DNA of 64,000 bases from Streptomyces sp. TRM68367 (GCF_014495685.1 NZ_JACTVI010000020.1:1-64000); one strand, 5' to 3'. Numbered from the stretch's first letter, positions 36,602 through 45,391 are shown. Notes: generated by a model not told the origin, from the sequence alone. Numbers and translations: made by a program.

Positions 36602-36615
36602 GCCAGGCCCCACAG

Positions 36616-36662
36616 CGGCCGCCCGGGCCCCACGGCGATCGTGCCGTGGGCCCGGGCGGCCG
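36616..36662. terminator. Strong hairpin after the DUF305 pseudogene
   Basis: CGGCCGCCCGGGCCCCACGG (from 36616) pairs with CCGTGGGCCCGGGCGGCCG (to 36662) with one bulge and a short GATC-containing loop. One of the longest stems in the window. Confidence 0.75.
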
Positions 36663-36918
36663 ATCCCCGCGCAACGCCCACTCTCGCCCTGACCGTGACC
36701 GCCTGCCCCGGGCAGGCCGGCTACGTCCCGTGACGAACCGCCACCGACTGCTAGCCACGGGCACATCGAAGCGTGGCTGAGGACGCTCCTTGCCGACGGT
36801 CGGCAACGAAGAGAGGCCGTTCATTGACCGCGTCGGCCGTTGGCCGAGATCACGCGTTAACGGAGAATCAAGGTAGCTGGACCTGCCCGTGTTGTCGTTT
36901 CGATGGCGGGAGACGTTC

Positions 36919-37056
36919 ATGCATGCTGCCGATGCCGTCGCGACCGTGCCTGCCGCACGACTGAATGAGGGCACACTGTCCGCCGTGCGGGCGGTGGCCC
37001 GGCGCAGCGTGCCCGGCCTCGTCATCGCCTCCGAGGCTGGGGCTGTGTTCCGATGA
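36919..37056 (+). pseudogene. Possible CBS-domain protein fragment
   Basis: ATG 36919 with GGGAG six bases upstream encodes 45 residues including LSAVRAVARRSVPGLVIASE, which fits the first half of a CBS motif (helix followed by a PGLVV strand). It stops at 37054-37056. CBS proteins lie on the other side of the Mrp operon (45392) and at 54816, which supports but does not prove the assignment. Confidence 0.35.
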
Positions 37057-37179
37057 TCAAGAGACCGCACCGTGAGGAGCCGCCGAGGCGAGAGCGCGCC
37101 GACGGCCTGTTGGACCGGTGTGCCCGGGACGTTCCTGCTGGACGCGCCGAGTGGTACCGCATCGATTCGGCGGAGGGTG

Positions 37180-37225
37180 GTTCTCGTACCCGGTGTGCGA
37201 GAACTCATATCCGGTGTGCGAGAAC
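37180..37225. repeat. Inverted plus direct repeat upstream of the Mrp-like operon
   Basis: CCGGTGTGCGAGAAC occurs at 37190-37204 and 37211-37225 (21-bp period, two helical turns). GTTCTCG at 37180-37186 is an inverted match to CGAGAAC at 37198-37204. The arrangement looks like an operator with three half-sites. Confidence 0.55.
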
Positions 37226-37384
37226 GATCCCGGCAATGCGGGGTACGCACGGGCAGGACGGCACGAGACGGGCGGGACTTCCGGCGCAGTCCCCGGGCAT
37301 CCCGCCGGCGGCACGGGCGTTCACCCCGCAGGCCGCCGTCCCCGGCGCTCGGCCGCTCCGCCGACGCGACCGCGAGGGGGCCGT

Positions 37385-37921
37385 ATGACCCAGCTGGACA
37401 GCGAAACTCCCCTGGGCGGGCGTACCAGGCGTCCCCCGGGCAGTGCCGTACGGAGCTTCCTGCGGACGGCGCCGGTTTCCGCCCTGTTCTGGCTGGCTCT
37501 CTCCGCGCACTTCGCGCCGCTGCTGCTCACGCTCGGGGTGCTCTCGGTCGCCGTGGTCTGCTGGCTGATCCGGCGGGCCGGTCTCGACCACCACGGTCTG
37601 ACGCCGGCATTCGTCCTGCGCCTGCCGCGCTACTGCCTGTGGCTGAGCGGACAGGTGTTCCTCACGGCATGCGCGGTGGTACGGCAGGTGTGGTCGCCAC
37701 GTATGGCCCTGCGTCCCGTGGTGGAGCCGACCCCGGCCGCGGACCTGCCGGAGCGGTCGCAGGTGGTCTACGCGAACTCGATCACTCTGACGCCGGGCAC
37801 GCTCTCGCTCGACATACGTGACGACAGCATCGAGGTGCACAGCCTGAGAGGGGCCGACATCGACGCGCTCGGCGAGGGAGCCATGCTGAGCCGGGTGCGG
37901 CGGACGGAGGCGCGCCGATGA
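37385..37921 (+). CDS. mrpE: Mrp antiporter subunit E (MnhE)
   Basis: 178 aa from ATG 37385 (GAGGGGGCC upstream). MnhE-family subunit with two or three hydrophobic helices (about 32-75) and the conserved C-terminal ANSITLTPGTLSLDIRDDSIEVHSL segment. It is needed for assembly of cation/proton antiporter complexes. First gene of a nine-gene run in which nearly every junction overlaps by 1-8 bases. Confidence 0.88.
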   Translation: MTQLDSETPLGGRTRRPPGSAVRSFLRTAPVSALFWLALSAHFAPLLLTLGVLSVAVVCWLIRRAGLDHHGLTPAFVLRLPRYCLWLSGQVFLTACAVVRQVWSPRMALRPVVEPTPAADLPERSQVVYANSITLTPGTLSLDIRDDSIEVHSLRGADIDALGEGAMLSRVRRTEARR

Positions 37922-38199
37922 TCCTCGCCGTCATGGTGGCGCTGCTGGTCACCATGGTTCTCGCCCTGCTCCGTGCGTTCATGGGTCCCGGTCTGTACAA
38001 CCGCATCCTCGCCATCAACATGATCGGCACCAAGACCGTGCTGTTCATCGCGGTGGCCGGCTTCCTCTTCGGCCGGCCCGAGTTCCTCGACATCGGAATC
38101 CTCTACGCACTGGTCAACTTCGTCGCCACCGTCGCCGTCCTCCGTCTGACGCACTACAGGGAGCTGCTGAGCGGCTCGAAGGGAGGCGAGCGAGAGTGA
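37918..38199 (+). CDS. mrpF: Mrp antiporter subunit F (MnhF)
   Basis: 93 aa, three helices; MnhF/PhaF signature RAFMGPGLYNRILAINMIGT. Overlaps mrpE by ATGA and mrpG by four bases. Confidence 0.88.
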   Translation: MILAVMVALLVTMVLALLRAFMGPGLYNRILAINMIGTKTVLFIAVAGFLFGRPEFLDIGILYALVNFVATVAVLRLTHYRELLSGSKGGERE

Positions 38200-38510
38200 T
38201 CGTCGTCGAGGTGCTGAGCGGCGTCCTGCTGGTCGCCGGTGCCCTGTTCATGCTCTCCGGCGCGGTGGGCCTGCTGCGCTTCCCCGACTTCTACACCCGT
38301 ATCCACGCCGTGGGCGTCACGGACAGCGTCGGCGCCGGTCTGGTCCTGCTCGGCCTGCTGCTGCGCACGACCGCATGGGACACCGGGGTCCGTCTGGTGA
38401 TCATCCTGCTCTTCATGGCGCTGACCAGCCCGACCGCGACGCACATCCTGGCGCACGCCGCGCGCCGGGACGGTGTGCGCGTATGGCGAGAGGGTGACCC
38501 GCGCCGCTGA
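38196..38510 (+). CDS. mrpG: Mrp antiporter subunit G (MnhG)
   Basis: 104 aa, three helices; MnhG/PhaG signature GAVGLLRFPDFYTRIHAVGVTDS and ALTSPTATHILAHAA. Begins with GTG inside the mrpF stop region and ends one base into the next ATG. Confidence 0.88.
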   Translation: MIVVEVLSGVLLVAGALFMLSGAVGLLRFPDFYTRIHAVGVTDSVGAGLVLLGLLLRTTAWDTGVRLVIILLFMALTSPTATHILAHAARRDGVRVWREGDPRR

Positions 38511-39502
38511 TGACGACCTTCGCACTGATCCACTTCGTACTGCTGTCCATCCTCACCGCGACGGCCGTCGCCATCGCCCGGATGCGCGGGCTCTACGGGG
38601 CCACCATGCTGGCGGCCCTGTTCAGCCTGGTCACCGCGTGTCTCTTCGTCCTGCTGGACGCCGTGGACGTGGCGTTCACCGAGGCCGCGGTCGGCGTCGG
38701 CATCAGCACGGTGCTGCTCCTCGGCGGGCTCGCGCTGACCCGCTCACGGGAAGCCGTCACCCCACGCCGGCGGCGCCTGCCCGGAGTGGTCGTCGTCCTG
38801 CTGACCGGCGGCGTGCTCGCCTACGCCACCCTGGACCTGCCCGAGTTCGGCTCCACCGACAGCCCCGTGCACCGGCACCCCGTCACCGACACCTACCTGC
38901 GCCAGTCCCAGGAGGACATCGGCATCCCCAACACCGTCACTTCCGTGCTGGCGAGCTACCGCGGACTCGACACCCTGGGAGAGCTGGTCGTCGTCTTCAC
39001 CGCGGGCCTCGCCGTGCTGTCGCTGCTCGGTCCGCTCGCGCGGCCGGAACAGGTGAGGCCCCCCTCCGACTTCCACCTCGCCGACTACCGCGTCATCCGC
39101 GTCGTCACCGGCACGCTGATGCCGTTCATCCTGCTGTTCGCGCTGTACGTGCTCTTCCACGGCGACTACGGCCCCGGAGGCGGCTTCCAGGCCGGTGTGA
39201 TCTTCGCGAGCGGTTTCGTCCTCTACGGCCTGGTGTTCGGGCTGGACAAGGCCCAGCAGGTGGTGCCCCGTGCCGCGCTGTGGCTGCTGATCTCGCTCGG
39301 CCTGCTCGTCTACGTCGGTCTCGGCCTGACCACGATGCTGCTCGGCGGCGCGTTCCTGGACTACGACGTCCTTGACCCGGGCCACCCCGAGAGCGGACAG
39401 CACCTCGGGATCCTGGTGGTCGAGACGGCCATCGGCATCACCGTCGCGGCGGTCATGACGACGATCTTCTTCAGCTTCGCGGCCCGAGGAGTCTCCCAGT
39501 GA
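38510..39502 (+). CDS. mrpB: Mrp subunit B fused to a DUF4040 (MbhD/MbhE-like) module
   Basis: 330 aa, about nine helices. Residues 1-80 match the DUF4040 module (RMRGLYGATMLAALFSLVTA, FTEAAVGVGISTVLLLGGLALT) that in large MrpA proteins forms the C-terminal part. Residues about 195-328 match MnhB (VTGTLMPFILLFALYVLFHGDYGPGGGFQAG). The MrpA C-terminal domains are thus carried on the B subunit instead of on A, an arrangement like that of membrane-bound hydrogenase Mrp modules. Confidence 0.85.
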   Translation: MTTFALIHFVLLSILTATAVAIARMRGLYGATMLAALFSLVTACLFVLLDAVDVAFTEAAVGVGISTVLLLGGLALTRSREAVTPRRRRLPGVVVVLLTGGVLAYATLDLPEFGSTDSPVHRHPVTDTYLRQSQEDIGIPNTVTSVLASYRGLDTLGELVVVFTAGLAVLSLLGPLARPEQVRPPSDFHLADYRVIRVVTGTLMPFILLFALYVLFHGDYGPGGGFQAGVIFASGFVLYGLVFGLDKAQQVVPRAALWLLISLGLLVYVGLGLTTMLLGGAFLDYDVLDPGHPESGQHLGILVVETAIGITVAAVMTTIFFSFAARGVSQ

Positions 39503-39966
39503 TCGCGAGCCACTACGTCTACTGGACGTTCTTCGCCCTGATGCTGATCGGGCTCTATGTCGTCATCAGCCACGGCAACCTGCTGAAGAAGCTGATCGGT
39601 CTGACCCTGTTCCAGGTCGGGGTCTTCTTGTTCTACATCGGTCTCGGCAAACAGGACGGCGGCAGTGCGCCGGTCATCGCGGACGACATCGACACCTACT
39701 CGCACCCGCTGCCGCAGGTGCTGATCCTCACCGCCATCGTGGTCGGCGTCGCCACCCTCGCCGTGGGGCTGGCCCTGGCCGTACGCATCTTCGAGGCCTA
39801 CGGCACCGTCGAGGAGGACGAGATCACGGACGACGACAGCGCGGGTTACGACGCGGACCGTGCCGCCGGTCCCGAACCCGCCGACCGTGTCCCGGAGCAC
39901 GACAACAACCATCCCCACCGCCACGACACCGACCGCCCCCACGGCCACGACGGCAGCGGCTCATGA
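39499..39966 (+). CDS. mrpC: Mrp antiporter subunit C (MnhC/NuoK-like) with His-rich tail
   Basis: 155 aa. Three helices of the NuoK/MnhC fold (MLIGLYVVISHGNLLKKLIG, LILTAIVVGVATLAVGLALAVRI). After residue 105 comes an unusual tail of about 50 residues rich in Asp, Glu and His (EHDNNHPHRHDTDRPHGHDG), which could bind divalent metal or protons. GTG start, overlapping both neighbours. Confidence 0.87.
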   Translation: MIASHYVYWTFFALMLIGLYVVISHGNLLKKLIGLTLFQVGVFLFYIGLGKQDGGSAPVIADDIDTYSHPLPQVLILTAIVVGVATLAVGLALAVRIFEAYGTVEEDEITDDDSAGYDADRAAGPEPADRVPEHDNNHPHRHDTDRPHGHDGSGS

Positions 39967-41438
39967 CTCAGCTGCCGGTGCTGCAAGTGGCGATCCCGCT
40001 GGCCTGCGCGCCGCTGTGCGTGCTGCTGCGCTCCCGGACGGCGGCCTGGCTGCTCTTCCTCGCCGCCGCGCTGTCCTCGCTGACCTGCGCCGCCCTGCTC
40101 GCCGAGCAGGTCGCGGACGACGGCCCGGTGCGGTATCGGATGGGCGGCTGGCCGGCGCCGGCCGGCATCGAGTTCGTGGTGGGCGACTTCAGTACGCCGA
40201 TCCTGCTGCTGGTGTCGCTGAGCGCCACGGTCGCCGCGGTCTACGGCCACCGCAGCGTGCCGGCCGAGATGGACGCCCGGCGCGGCACACTGCTCTACGC
40301 GTGCCTGTGCCTCACCCTGGCGGGGCTGCTGGGCCTGACGATCACCGGGGACGTGTTCAACGCGTTCGTGTTCCTGGAGATCAGCTCGCTGGCGACGTAC
40401 ACGGTGATCGCCATGGGCCGGCGCAGGCGCGCGCTGCTGGCCGCCTTCCGCTACCTGGTGATCGGCAGTGTCGGGGCGGTGTTCGTGCTGATCGGCATCG
40501 GCCTGGCCTACGCGGTCACCGGCACGCTGAACATGGCCGACCTGGCGCAGCGGCTGACCGGCACCGGCAGCAACCGCGCGGTGCAGGCCGCGGCGGTGTT
40601 CGTGTTCGTCGGCCTCGCGGTCAAGATGGCCCTGTTCCCGCTGCACGGCTGGCTGCCGGCGGCCTACGCGGAAGCGCCGTCCGCCGTCAGCACGTTCATC
40701 GCCGCCACCAGTACCAAGGTCGCGATCTACGTGCTGTGCCGGTTCGCCTTCACCGTCTTCGGCACGTCGCTGGTGTTCCACGCGATGCCCGTCGACCGGA
40801 TCGGCCTGCTGCTGGCCGGTGTGGCGATGCTGGTGGGGTCCGCCGCCGCGTGCCTGCAGAACGATCTGCGGTACGTACTCGCCTGGTCCAGCGTCGCGCA
40901 GATCGGCTACATCGTGGCCGGGGTCGCCCTGGCCACCGCGGCCGGGCTGTCGGCGGCGTATCTGCACATCATGGCGCACGCGGTGACCAAGGCGGCGCTC
41001 TTCGCGACGGCCGGGCTGCTGCTGATGCGGCTCGGCTCGGTGCAGCTCTCCGCGCTGGCCGGGATCGGCCGCCGGATGCCGTGGACCTTCGCCGCGTTCG
41101 TGGTGGCCGGCCTCGGCCTGATCGGGGTGCCGCCGACCGCCGGATTCGTCAGCAAGTGGGCGCTGGTGACGGCGCTGGTCGAGCGGGATCAGTGGCTCGT
41201 GCTCGGCGCGCTGCTGGTCAGTTCCCTGCTCGCGGTGTTCTATGTCGGGCGGGTCGTCGAGGTCGCCTGGTTCCGTGAGCCGCCCGAGGGCACCGCGCCC
41301 GCGCGTCCGCCGGCGTCGATGGTCGCGGCGATGTGGTTCCTCGCCCTGCTGTCGCTGTGCTTCGGCATCGACCCGTCGCTGCCGGACCGGCTCGCCGACG
41401 CCGCGGCCTCGGCGCTGCTCGGATCGGGAGGTGGGTGA
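39963..41438 (+). CDS. mrpD: Mrp antiporter subunit D, proton-conducting (first of three)
   Basis: 491 aa, about 14 helices, proton_antipo_M fold. ITGDVFNAFVFLEISSLATYTVIAMG contains the TM5 glutamate; LAVKMALFPLHGWLPAAYAEAPS the TM7 lysine with HGWLP; LAWSSVAQIGYIVAG and HIMAHAVTKAALF follow. These are the proton-path residues shared with NuoL/M/N. Closest to MrpD. Stop overlaps the next start as GTGA. Confidence 0.88.
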   Translation: MTQLPVLQVAIPLACAPLCVLLRSRTAAWLLFLAAALSSLTCAALLAEQVADDGPVRYRMGGWPAPAGIEFVVGDFSTPILLLVSLSATVAAVYGHRSVPAEMDARRGTLLYACLCLTLAGLLGLTITGDVFNAFVFLEISSLATYTVIAMGRRRRALLAAFRYLVIGSVGAVFVLIGIGLAYAVTGTLNMADLAQRLTGTGSNRAVQAAAVFVFVGLAVKMALFPLHGWLPAAYAEAPSAVSTFIAATSTKVAIYVLCRFAFTVFGTSLVFHAMPVDRIGLLLAGVAMLVGSAAACLQNDLRYVLAWSSVAQIGYIVAGVALATAAGLSAAYLHIMAHAVTKAALFATAGLLLMRLGSVQLSALAGIGRRMPWTFAAFVVAGLGLIGVPPTAGFVSKWALVTALVERDQWLVLGALLVSSLLAVFYVGRVVEVAWFREPPEGTAPARPPASMVAAMWFLALLSLCFGIDPSLPDRLADAAASALLGSGGG

Positions 41439-42913
41439 GCGTGTTCACCGGCTGGACCTCCCCCGACCAGGCCACCGCGCTGCCGGTCGCGGTGGCGCTT
41501 CCCCTGCTGGCCTGCGGCGCCGTACTGCTGCTGCGGGACCGGCCGATCGCCCGTGATGTGGCCTCGGTGGTCTGCGGGCTCGCGCTGGCCGGCACGGTGT
41601 TCTCGCTGTGGCCGGCGGCGGAGCGCGGGCCGCGCTTCGAGCTGTGGACGTGGCTGCCCGGTCTGTCCCTGGAGTTCGCGCTCGAACCGCTCGGGCTGCT
41701 GTTCGCCTCGGTCGCCGCCGTGCTCTGGCCGGTGACCACCGTGTACGCGGCCGGCTATCTGCGCGCCGCGCGAGAGCCCGCCCACGCCCGGTTCTTCGCC
41801 TACTTCGCGCTGACCATCGCGTCCGCGATGTGGATCGCGCTGTCGGGCAACCTGGTCACCCTGCTCATCGGCTACGAGGTCATGACCCTGGCGACCTGGC
41901 CCCTGGTCGCCCATCACGGCGACGCCGAGGCGCGGCGCGGGGCGCGCACCTACGCGCTGGTGCTGCTGGCCACCTCCATCGGGCTGCTGCTGCCCGCGAT
42001 CGTGTGGACCTGGGTGCTGGCCGGCACCACCGACTTCCGGCCCGGCGGTCTGCTGGGCGGCGAGGCCGGGCCCGGGGTGCTCACCCTGCTCTTCGCCCTC
42101 TACGTGTTCGGCATCGGCAAGGCTGCGCTGATGCCGGTGCACCGCTGGCTGCCCGCGGCCATGGTGGCGCCCGCCCCGGTGTCGGCGCTGCTGCACGCGG
42201 TGGCCGTGGTCAAGGCCGGTGTCTTCGCGGTCCTCAAGGTCGCCGTGTACGTGTTCGGCCTGGACACCCTGCACGAGAGCGGCGCCGCGGAGCCGATGAA
42301 GTGGGTGGCCTCGTTCACGCTGATCGCCGCCGCGGTCGTGGCGATACGGTCGGACGACCTCAAGCGCCGGCTGGCCTACTCGACGGTCAGCCAGCTCGCC
42401 TACATCGTGCTGGCCGCGACGCTGGCCCACGAGGTCGCCGCCGCGGGCGGCGCCCTGCACATGGTCACCCACGCGGTCGGCAAGATCACCCTGTTCCTGT
42501 GCGCGGGCGCCATCGCCGTCACGGCCGGGAGGAGCCGCGTCAGCGAGCTCGACGGGCTCGGCCGCACCATGCCGTGGACGTTCGCGGCGTTCCTGACGGC
42601 CACGGTCTCGATCATCGGCCTGCCTCCGACGGGCGGCACCTGGAGCAAGTGGCTGATGCTCCTCGGCGCGGCCGAGGGGGACCAGGTCGTGCCGCTCGTG
42701 GTGCTGCTCGTCGGCTCGCTGCTCGCCGTGGCCTATCTGATGCCGATCGCGGTGCGCGCGTTCCTGCGGCCGCCGGCCGCCCTGCCGGCGCATGGTGAGG
42801 CCCCGCTCGTGATGACCGGGCCGCTGACTCTGACCGCGCTCGGCTGCGTCGCGCTGTTCTTCGGCGCGGACGCCGTGCTCGACCCCCTGGCCGGGACCCT
42901 GGAGCTGCCGTGA
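41435..42913 (+). CDS. Second proton-conducting antiporter-like subunit (NuoL/MrpA-like)
   Basis: 492 aa from GTG 41435, which overlaps the mrpD stop; the longer frame from 41333 is mrpD's shadow. LVTLLIGYEVMTLATWPLVAH contains the TM5 glutamate, IGKAALMPVHRWLPAAMVAPAPVSALLHAVAVVKAG the lysine and HRWLP motif, and LAYSTVSQLAYIVLA a later proton site. It lacks the long C-terminal extension of full MrpA, consistent with that module being on subunit B. Confidence 0.85.
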   Translation: MSVFTGWTSPDQATALPVAVALPLLACGAVLLLRDRPIARDVASVVCGLALAGTVFSLWPAAERGPRFELWTWLPGLSLEFALEPLGLLFASVAAVLWPVTTVYAAGYLRAAREPAHARFFAYFALTIASAMWIALSGNLVTLLIGYEVMTLATWPLVAHHGDAEARRGARTYALVLLATSIGLLLPAIVWTWVLAGTTDFRPGGLLGGEAGPGVLTLLFALYVFGIGKAALMPVHRWLPAAMVAPAPVSALLHAVAVVKAGVFAVLKVAVYVFGLDTLHESGAAEPMKWVASFTLIAAAVVAIRSDDLKRRLAYSTVSQLAYIVLAATLAHEVAAAGGALHMVTHAVGKITLFLCAGAIAVTAGRSRVSELDGLGRTMPWTFAAFLTATVSIIGLPPTGGTWSKWLMLLGAAEGDQVVPLVVLLVGSLLAVAYLMPIAVRAFLRPPAALPAHGEAPLVMTGPLTLTALGCVALFFGADAVLDPLAGTLELP

Positions 42914-43239
42914 GCGACGACCACCGCCCAGTCGATGACGACCGCGAGCTCGACGACCGCCGCTGGCTGGACGAGCCGCGCAACGTGACCCGCATCGTGT
43001 ACGGCCTGGCCGTGCTGTGCGCGCTGGCCCTGCTGGCCGACTTCCTCTACACCAAGCACCCCTACTTCTCCGTCGAACGCTGGCCCGCGTTCTACGCCGT
43101 CTACGGCTTCGTGGCCAGCGTGACCCTGGTCCTCACGGCCAAGGGGCTGCGGCGGGTGCTGCGGCGCGACGAGGACTACTACGAGCCGCCGGAACAAGAC
43201 CGGTACCAGTCGGCCGAACGGGACCGCGACGATGACTAG
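42910..43239 (+). CDS. Small two-helix membrane protein of the Mrp-like operon
   Basis: 109 aa. Acidic N-terminus (DDHRPVDDDRELDDRRWLDE), helix at about 31-47, loop KHPYFSVERWPAFYAVYG, helix at about 64-80, then a charged tail rich in Asp, Glu, Arg and Tyr. No family recognised with certainty. Overlaps both neighbours (4 and 8 bases), so it is probably a stoichiometric accessory subunit. Confidence 0.78.
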   Translation: MSDDHRPVDDDRELDDRRWLDEPRNVTRIVYGLAVLCALALLADFLYTKHPYFSVERWPAFYAVYGFVASVTLVLTAKGLRRVLRRDEDYYEPPEQDRYQSAERDRDDD

Positions 43240-44911
43240 CCCCGCTCTGCTGCTGATGCTCGGCGCGGCCGGAGTGCCGTTGCTGCGTGGCCTGCCGCGC
43301 CGCGTCCTGATGCTGCTGCTCCCGGTGGCGGGCCTTGTCATGCTGTGGCTGCTGCCCGAGGGCCCCGGCGCCACCCTCGCCCTCTTCGGCCTGGAACTGA
43401 CCCCCGTACGGATCGACGCCCTGTCCCGCCTGTTCGCCACCGGCTTCCTGGTCGCCGCGCTACTGACCACGATCTACGCCCTGCACCTGAAAGACCCCCT
43501 GCAACAGACGGTGATCCTCGTCTACGCCGGCACCGCGGTCGGCGGCACCCTGGCAGGCGACCTGGTGACCCTGTTCGTGTTCTGGGAGCTCGCCGGCCTG
43601 TCGTCGGCCTTCCTGATCTGGGCGGGCCGCACCGAACGCAGCTACCGCGCGGGAATGCGCTACCTGGTCGCACAACTGATCTCCGGGCTGCTGATGCTGG
43701 CCGGAATCGCCCTGCGGGTCCAGGCCGGCGAGGGCATCGAGTTCGGCCACCTCGGGCTGAACGGCCCTTCAGACGCCCTGATCCTGCTCGCGGTGGGCAT
43801 CAAGTGCGCCTTCCCTGTCCTGCACGCCTGGCTGACCGACACCTACCCCGAGGCGACGGTCGTCGGCGCGGTCGCGCTGTCGGTGTTCACCACCAAGTTG
43901 GCGATCTACACGCTGGCGCGCGGCTTCCCGGGCACCGAACTGCTGGTGTGGGTGGGCGCGGCGATGACGGTGTTCCCGATCTTCTACGCCGTGATCGAGA
44001 ACGATCTGCGCCGGGTGCTGGCCTACAGCCTGATCAACCAGCTCGGGTTCATGGTGACGGGCATCGGCATCGGCGGCTCGCTCGGGATCAACGGAGCCAG
44101 CGCACACGCCTTCGCGCACATCGTCTACAAGGCACTGCTGTTCATGAGCATGGGTGCGGTGCTGCACCGAACCGGAACCGTCAAGGGTTCCGAACTCGGC
44201 GGTCTGTACAAGTCGATGCCGCAGACCGCAGCGTTGTGCATCGTCGGCGCCGCGTCCATCTCCGCCTTCCCGCTGTTCTCCGGGTTCCCGGTGAAGGCGC
44301 TGACCATGGAGGCGGTCTCACAGGAGCACCGGACGGTGATCTGGCTGATGCTGCTGTTCGCCACCGCCGGCGTGTTCCACCACGCCGGCATCAAGATCCC
44401 GTACTTCGCTTTCTTCGCCCACGACCGGGGCCACCGAGTGGCCGAGGCCCCGCTCAACATGCGCGCGGCCATGGTGCTGGCCGCGCTGATCTGCGTAGGC
44501 ATCGGGGTGGCACCGAACCTCCTGTACGAGCTTCTCCCACACCCAGTGGACTACGTGCCCTACACCACCCCACACGTGATCAACCAGCTGCAACTGCTCC
44601 TGCTCGCCTCGATGGCCTTCACGCTGCTGGTCCGCACCGGGCTCTACCCCCCGGAGGTCCGCTCGGTGAACCTCGACGCCGACGCGCTCTACCGCCGCGC
44701 CCTTCCCTCCGCCTGGCACGCCCTGTCCCGAGCCGTGCTCCGGCTGACCCGGACCGTGGGTAGGCCCCTGCGCCACCGCGCCACGGGCCTGTGGGACACG
44801 GCCGTCCGATCGTCGGCGAACGGGAGGATCATGGCACCGTGGTCGACCCACTCGATGGTCTGGTGGGCCGTCCTGCTGATCGGAGGCGTGCTCCTGCTGG
44901 CCTTGCTGTAG
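43232..44911 (+). CDS. Third proton-conducting antiporter-like subunit
   Basis: 559 aa, about 14-15 helices. LVTLFVFWELAGLSSAFLIWAG has the TM5 glutamate; VGIKCAFPVLHAWLTDTYPEATVVGAVALSVFTTKLA the TM7 lysine and HAWL; LAYSLINQLGFMVTGIGIG and HAFAHIVYKALLFMS follow. It ends with an additional linker and a final hydrophobic helix (WWAVLLIGGVLLLALL). Three such subunits in one operon exceed the two (A, D) of ordinary Mrp. The last 83 bases overlap the oppositely oriented DUF3040 frame. Confidence 0.85.
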   Translation: MTSPALLLMLGAAGVPLLRGLPRRVLMLLLPVAGLVMLWLLPEGPGATLALFGLELTPVRIDALSRLFATGFLVAALLTTIYALHLKDPLQQTVILVYAGTAVGGTLAGDLVTLFVFWELAGLSSAFLIWAGRTERSYRAGMRYLVAQLISGLLMLAGIALRVQAGEGIEFGHLGLNGPSDALILLAVGIKCAFPVLHAWLTDTYPEATVVGAVALSVFTTKLAIYTLARGFPGTELLVWVGAAMTVFPIFYAVIENDLRRVLAYSLINQLGFMVTGIGIGGSLGINGASAHAFAHIVYKALLFMSMGAVLHRTGTVKGSELGGLYKSMPQTAALCIVGAASISAFPLFSGFPVKALTMEAVSQEHRTVIWLMLLFATAGVFHHAGIKIPYFAFFAHDRGHRVAEAPLNMRAAMVLAALICVGIGVAPNLLYELLPHPVDYVPYTTPHVINQLQLLLLASMAFTLLVRTGLYPPEVRSVNLDADALYRRALPSAWHALSRAVLRLTRTVGRPLRHRATGLWDTAVRSSANGRIMAPWSTHSMVWWAVLLIGGVLLLALL

Positions 44912-45356
44912 AGCCCGACGGGTCTCGCGCGCGAGCAGCATCGAGCCGATCGGACGTGGTTGGCATGTCAGGGCCGCGAGGGCGCGGAGCGGCAGGTGGT
45001 GACCGACGGCGCCGGGGGTGTGCGGACACGGCCGGAGCCAGTCCGCGGGTGGGAGCCGGGTCGGTGTCGGTCGAGCGCGGGGTGGTGTTGAGCACTGCCG
45101 TGAGGAACAGGCCCACGACGGCGATGATCGCGAACACCGTCGCAGCGATCAGCCACCGACGGCGTCGGGCCCCGTTGTCAGGGCCGTTGACGCCGTTGCC
45201 AGGGCCGTTGCCAGGGCCGTTGGACGACTCTGTGCCGGCTTCGTCGGGGAACTGCTGGTTGAGGACCGCCATGGTCGCGGCCAGGGCAGGATCGTCTGCC
45301 CCGAGCCGTTGTTCAAGGAGGGCGAGGATACGGTCCTCATTCATCCCGGAGTCCAT
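44829..45356 (-). CDS. DUF3040-family membrane protein
   Basis: About 175 aa from ATG 45356 (GAGGTGG five bases upstream). N-terminal MNEDRILALLEQRLGADDPALAATM is the DUF3040 helix pair; a Gly/Asn/Pro repeat (NGPGNGPGNGVNGPDNG) precedes one membrane helix (WLIAATVFAIIAVVGLFLTAVL). The last 60 residues are Pro/Arg-rich, unlike the family, and run 83 bp into the antiporter gene on the other strand. The natural C-terminus may have been lost by frameshift. Function unknown. Confidence 0.7.
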   Translation of the reverse strand: MDSGMNEDRILALLEQRLGADDPALAATMAVLNQQFPDEAGTESSNGPGNGPGNGVNGPDNGARRRRWLIAATVFAIIAVVGLFLTAVLNTTPRSTDTDPAPTRGLAPAVSAHPRRRRSPPAAPRPRGPDMPTTSDRLDAARARDPSGSTARPAGARLRSAGRPTRPSSGSTTVP

Positions 45357-45391
45357 GCCAACCACCTCAAGCCGGAGAACTCGCTCACTTC

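Larger units (their letters stand above)
36663..37384. other. Long gap upstream of the Mrp-like operon
   Basis: 722 bp with lower codon-type bias than neighbours. It contains a possible CBS fragment (36919-37056) and repeated GTGTGCGAGAAC motifs (37180-37225). Otherwise nothing recognised. An ORF continuous with mrpE can be drawn from 37118, but its composition is not protein-like. Confidence 0.5.

Noticed and set aside
37118..37384. N-terminal extension of mrpE in the same frame.
   Set aside because: Contains duplicated SYPVCEN from the DNA repeat and non-protein-like composition; ATG 37385 has a ribosome site and matches family length.
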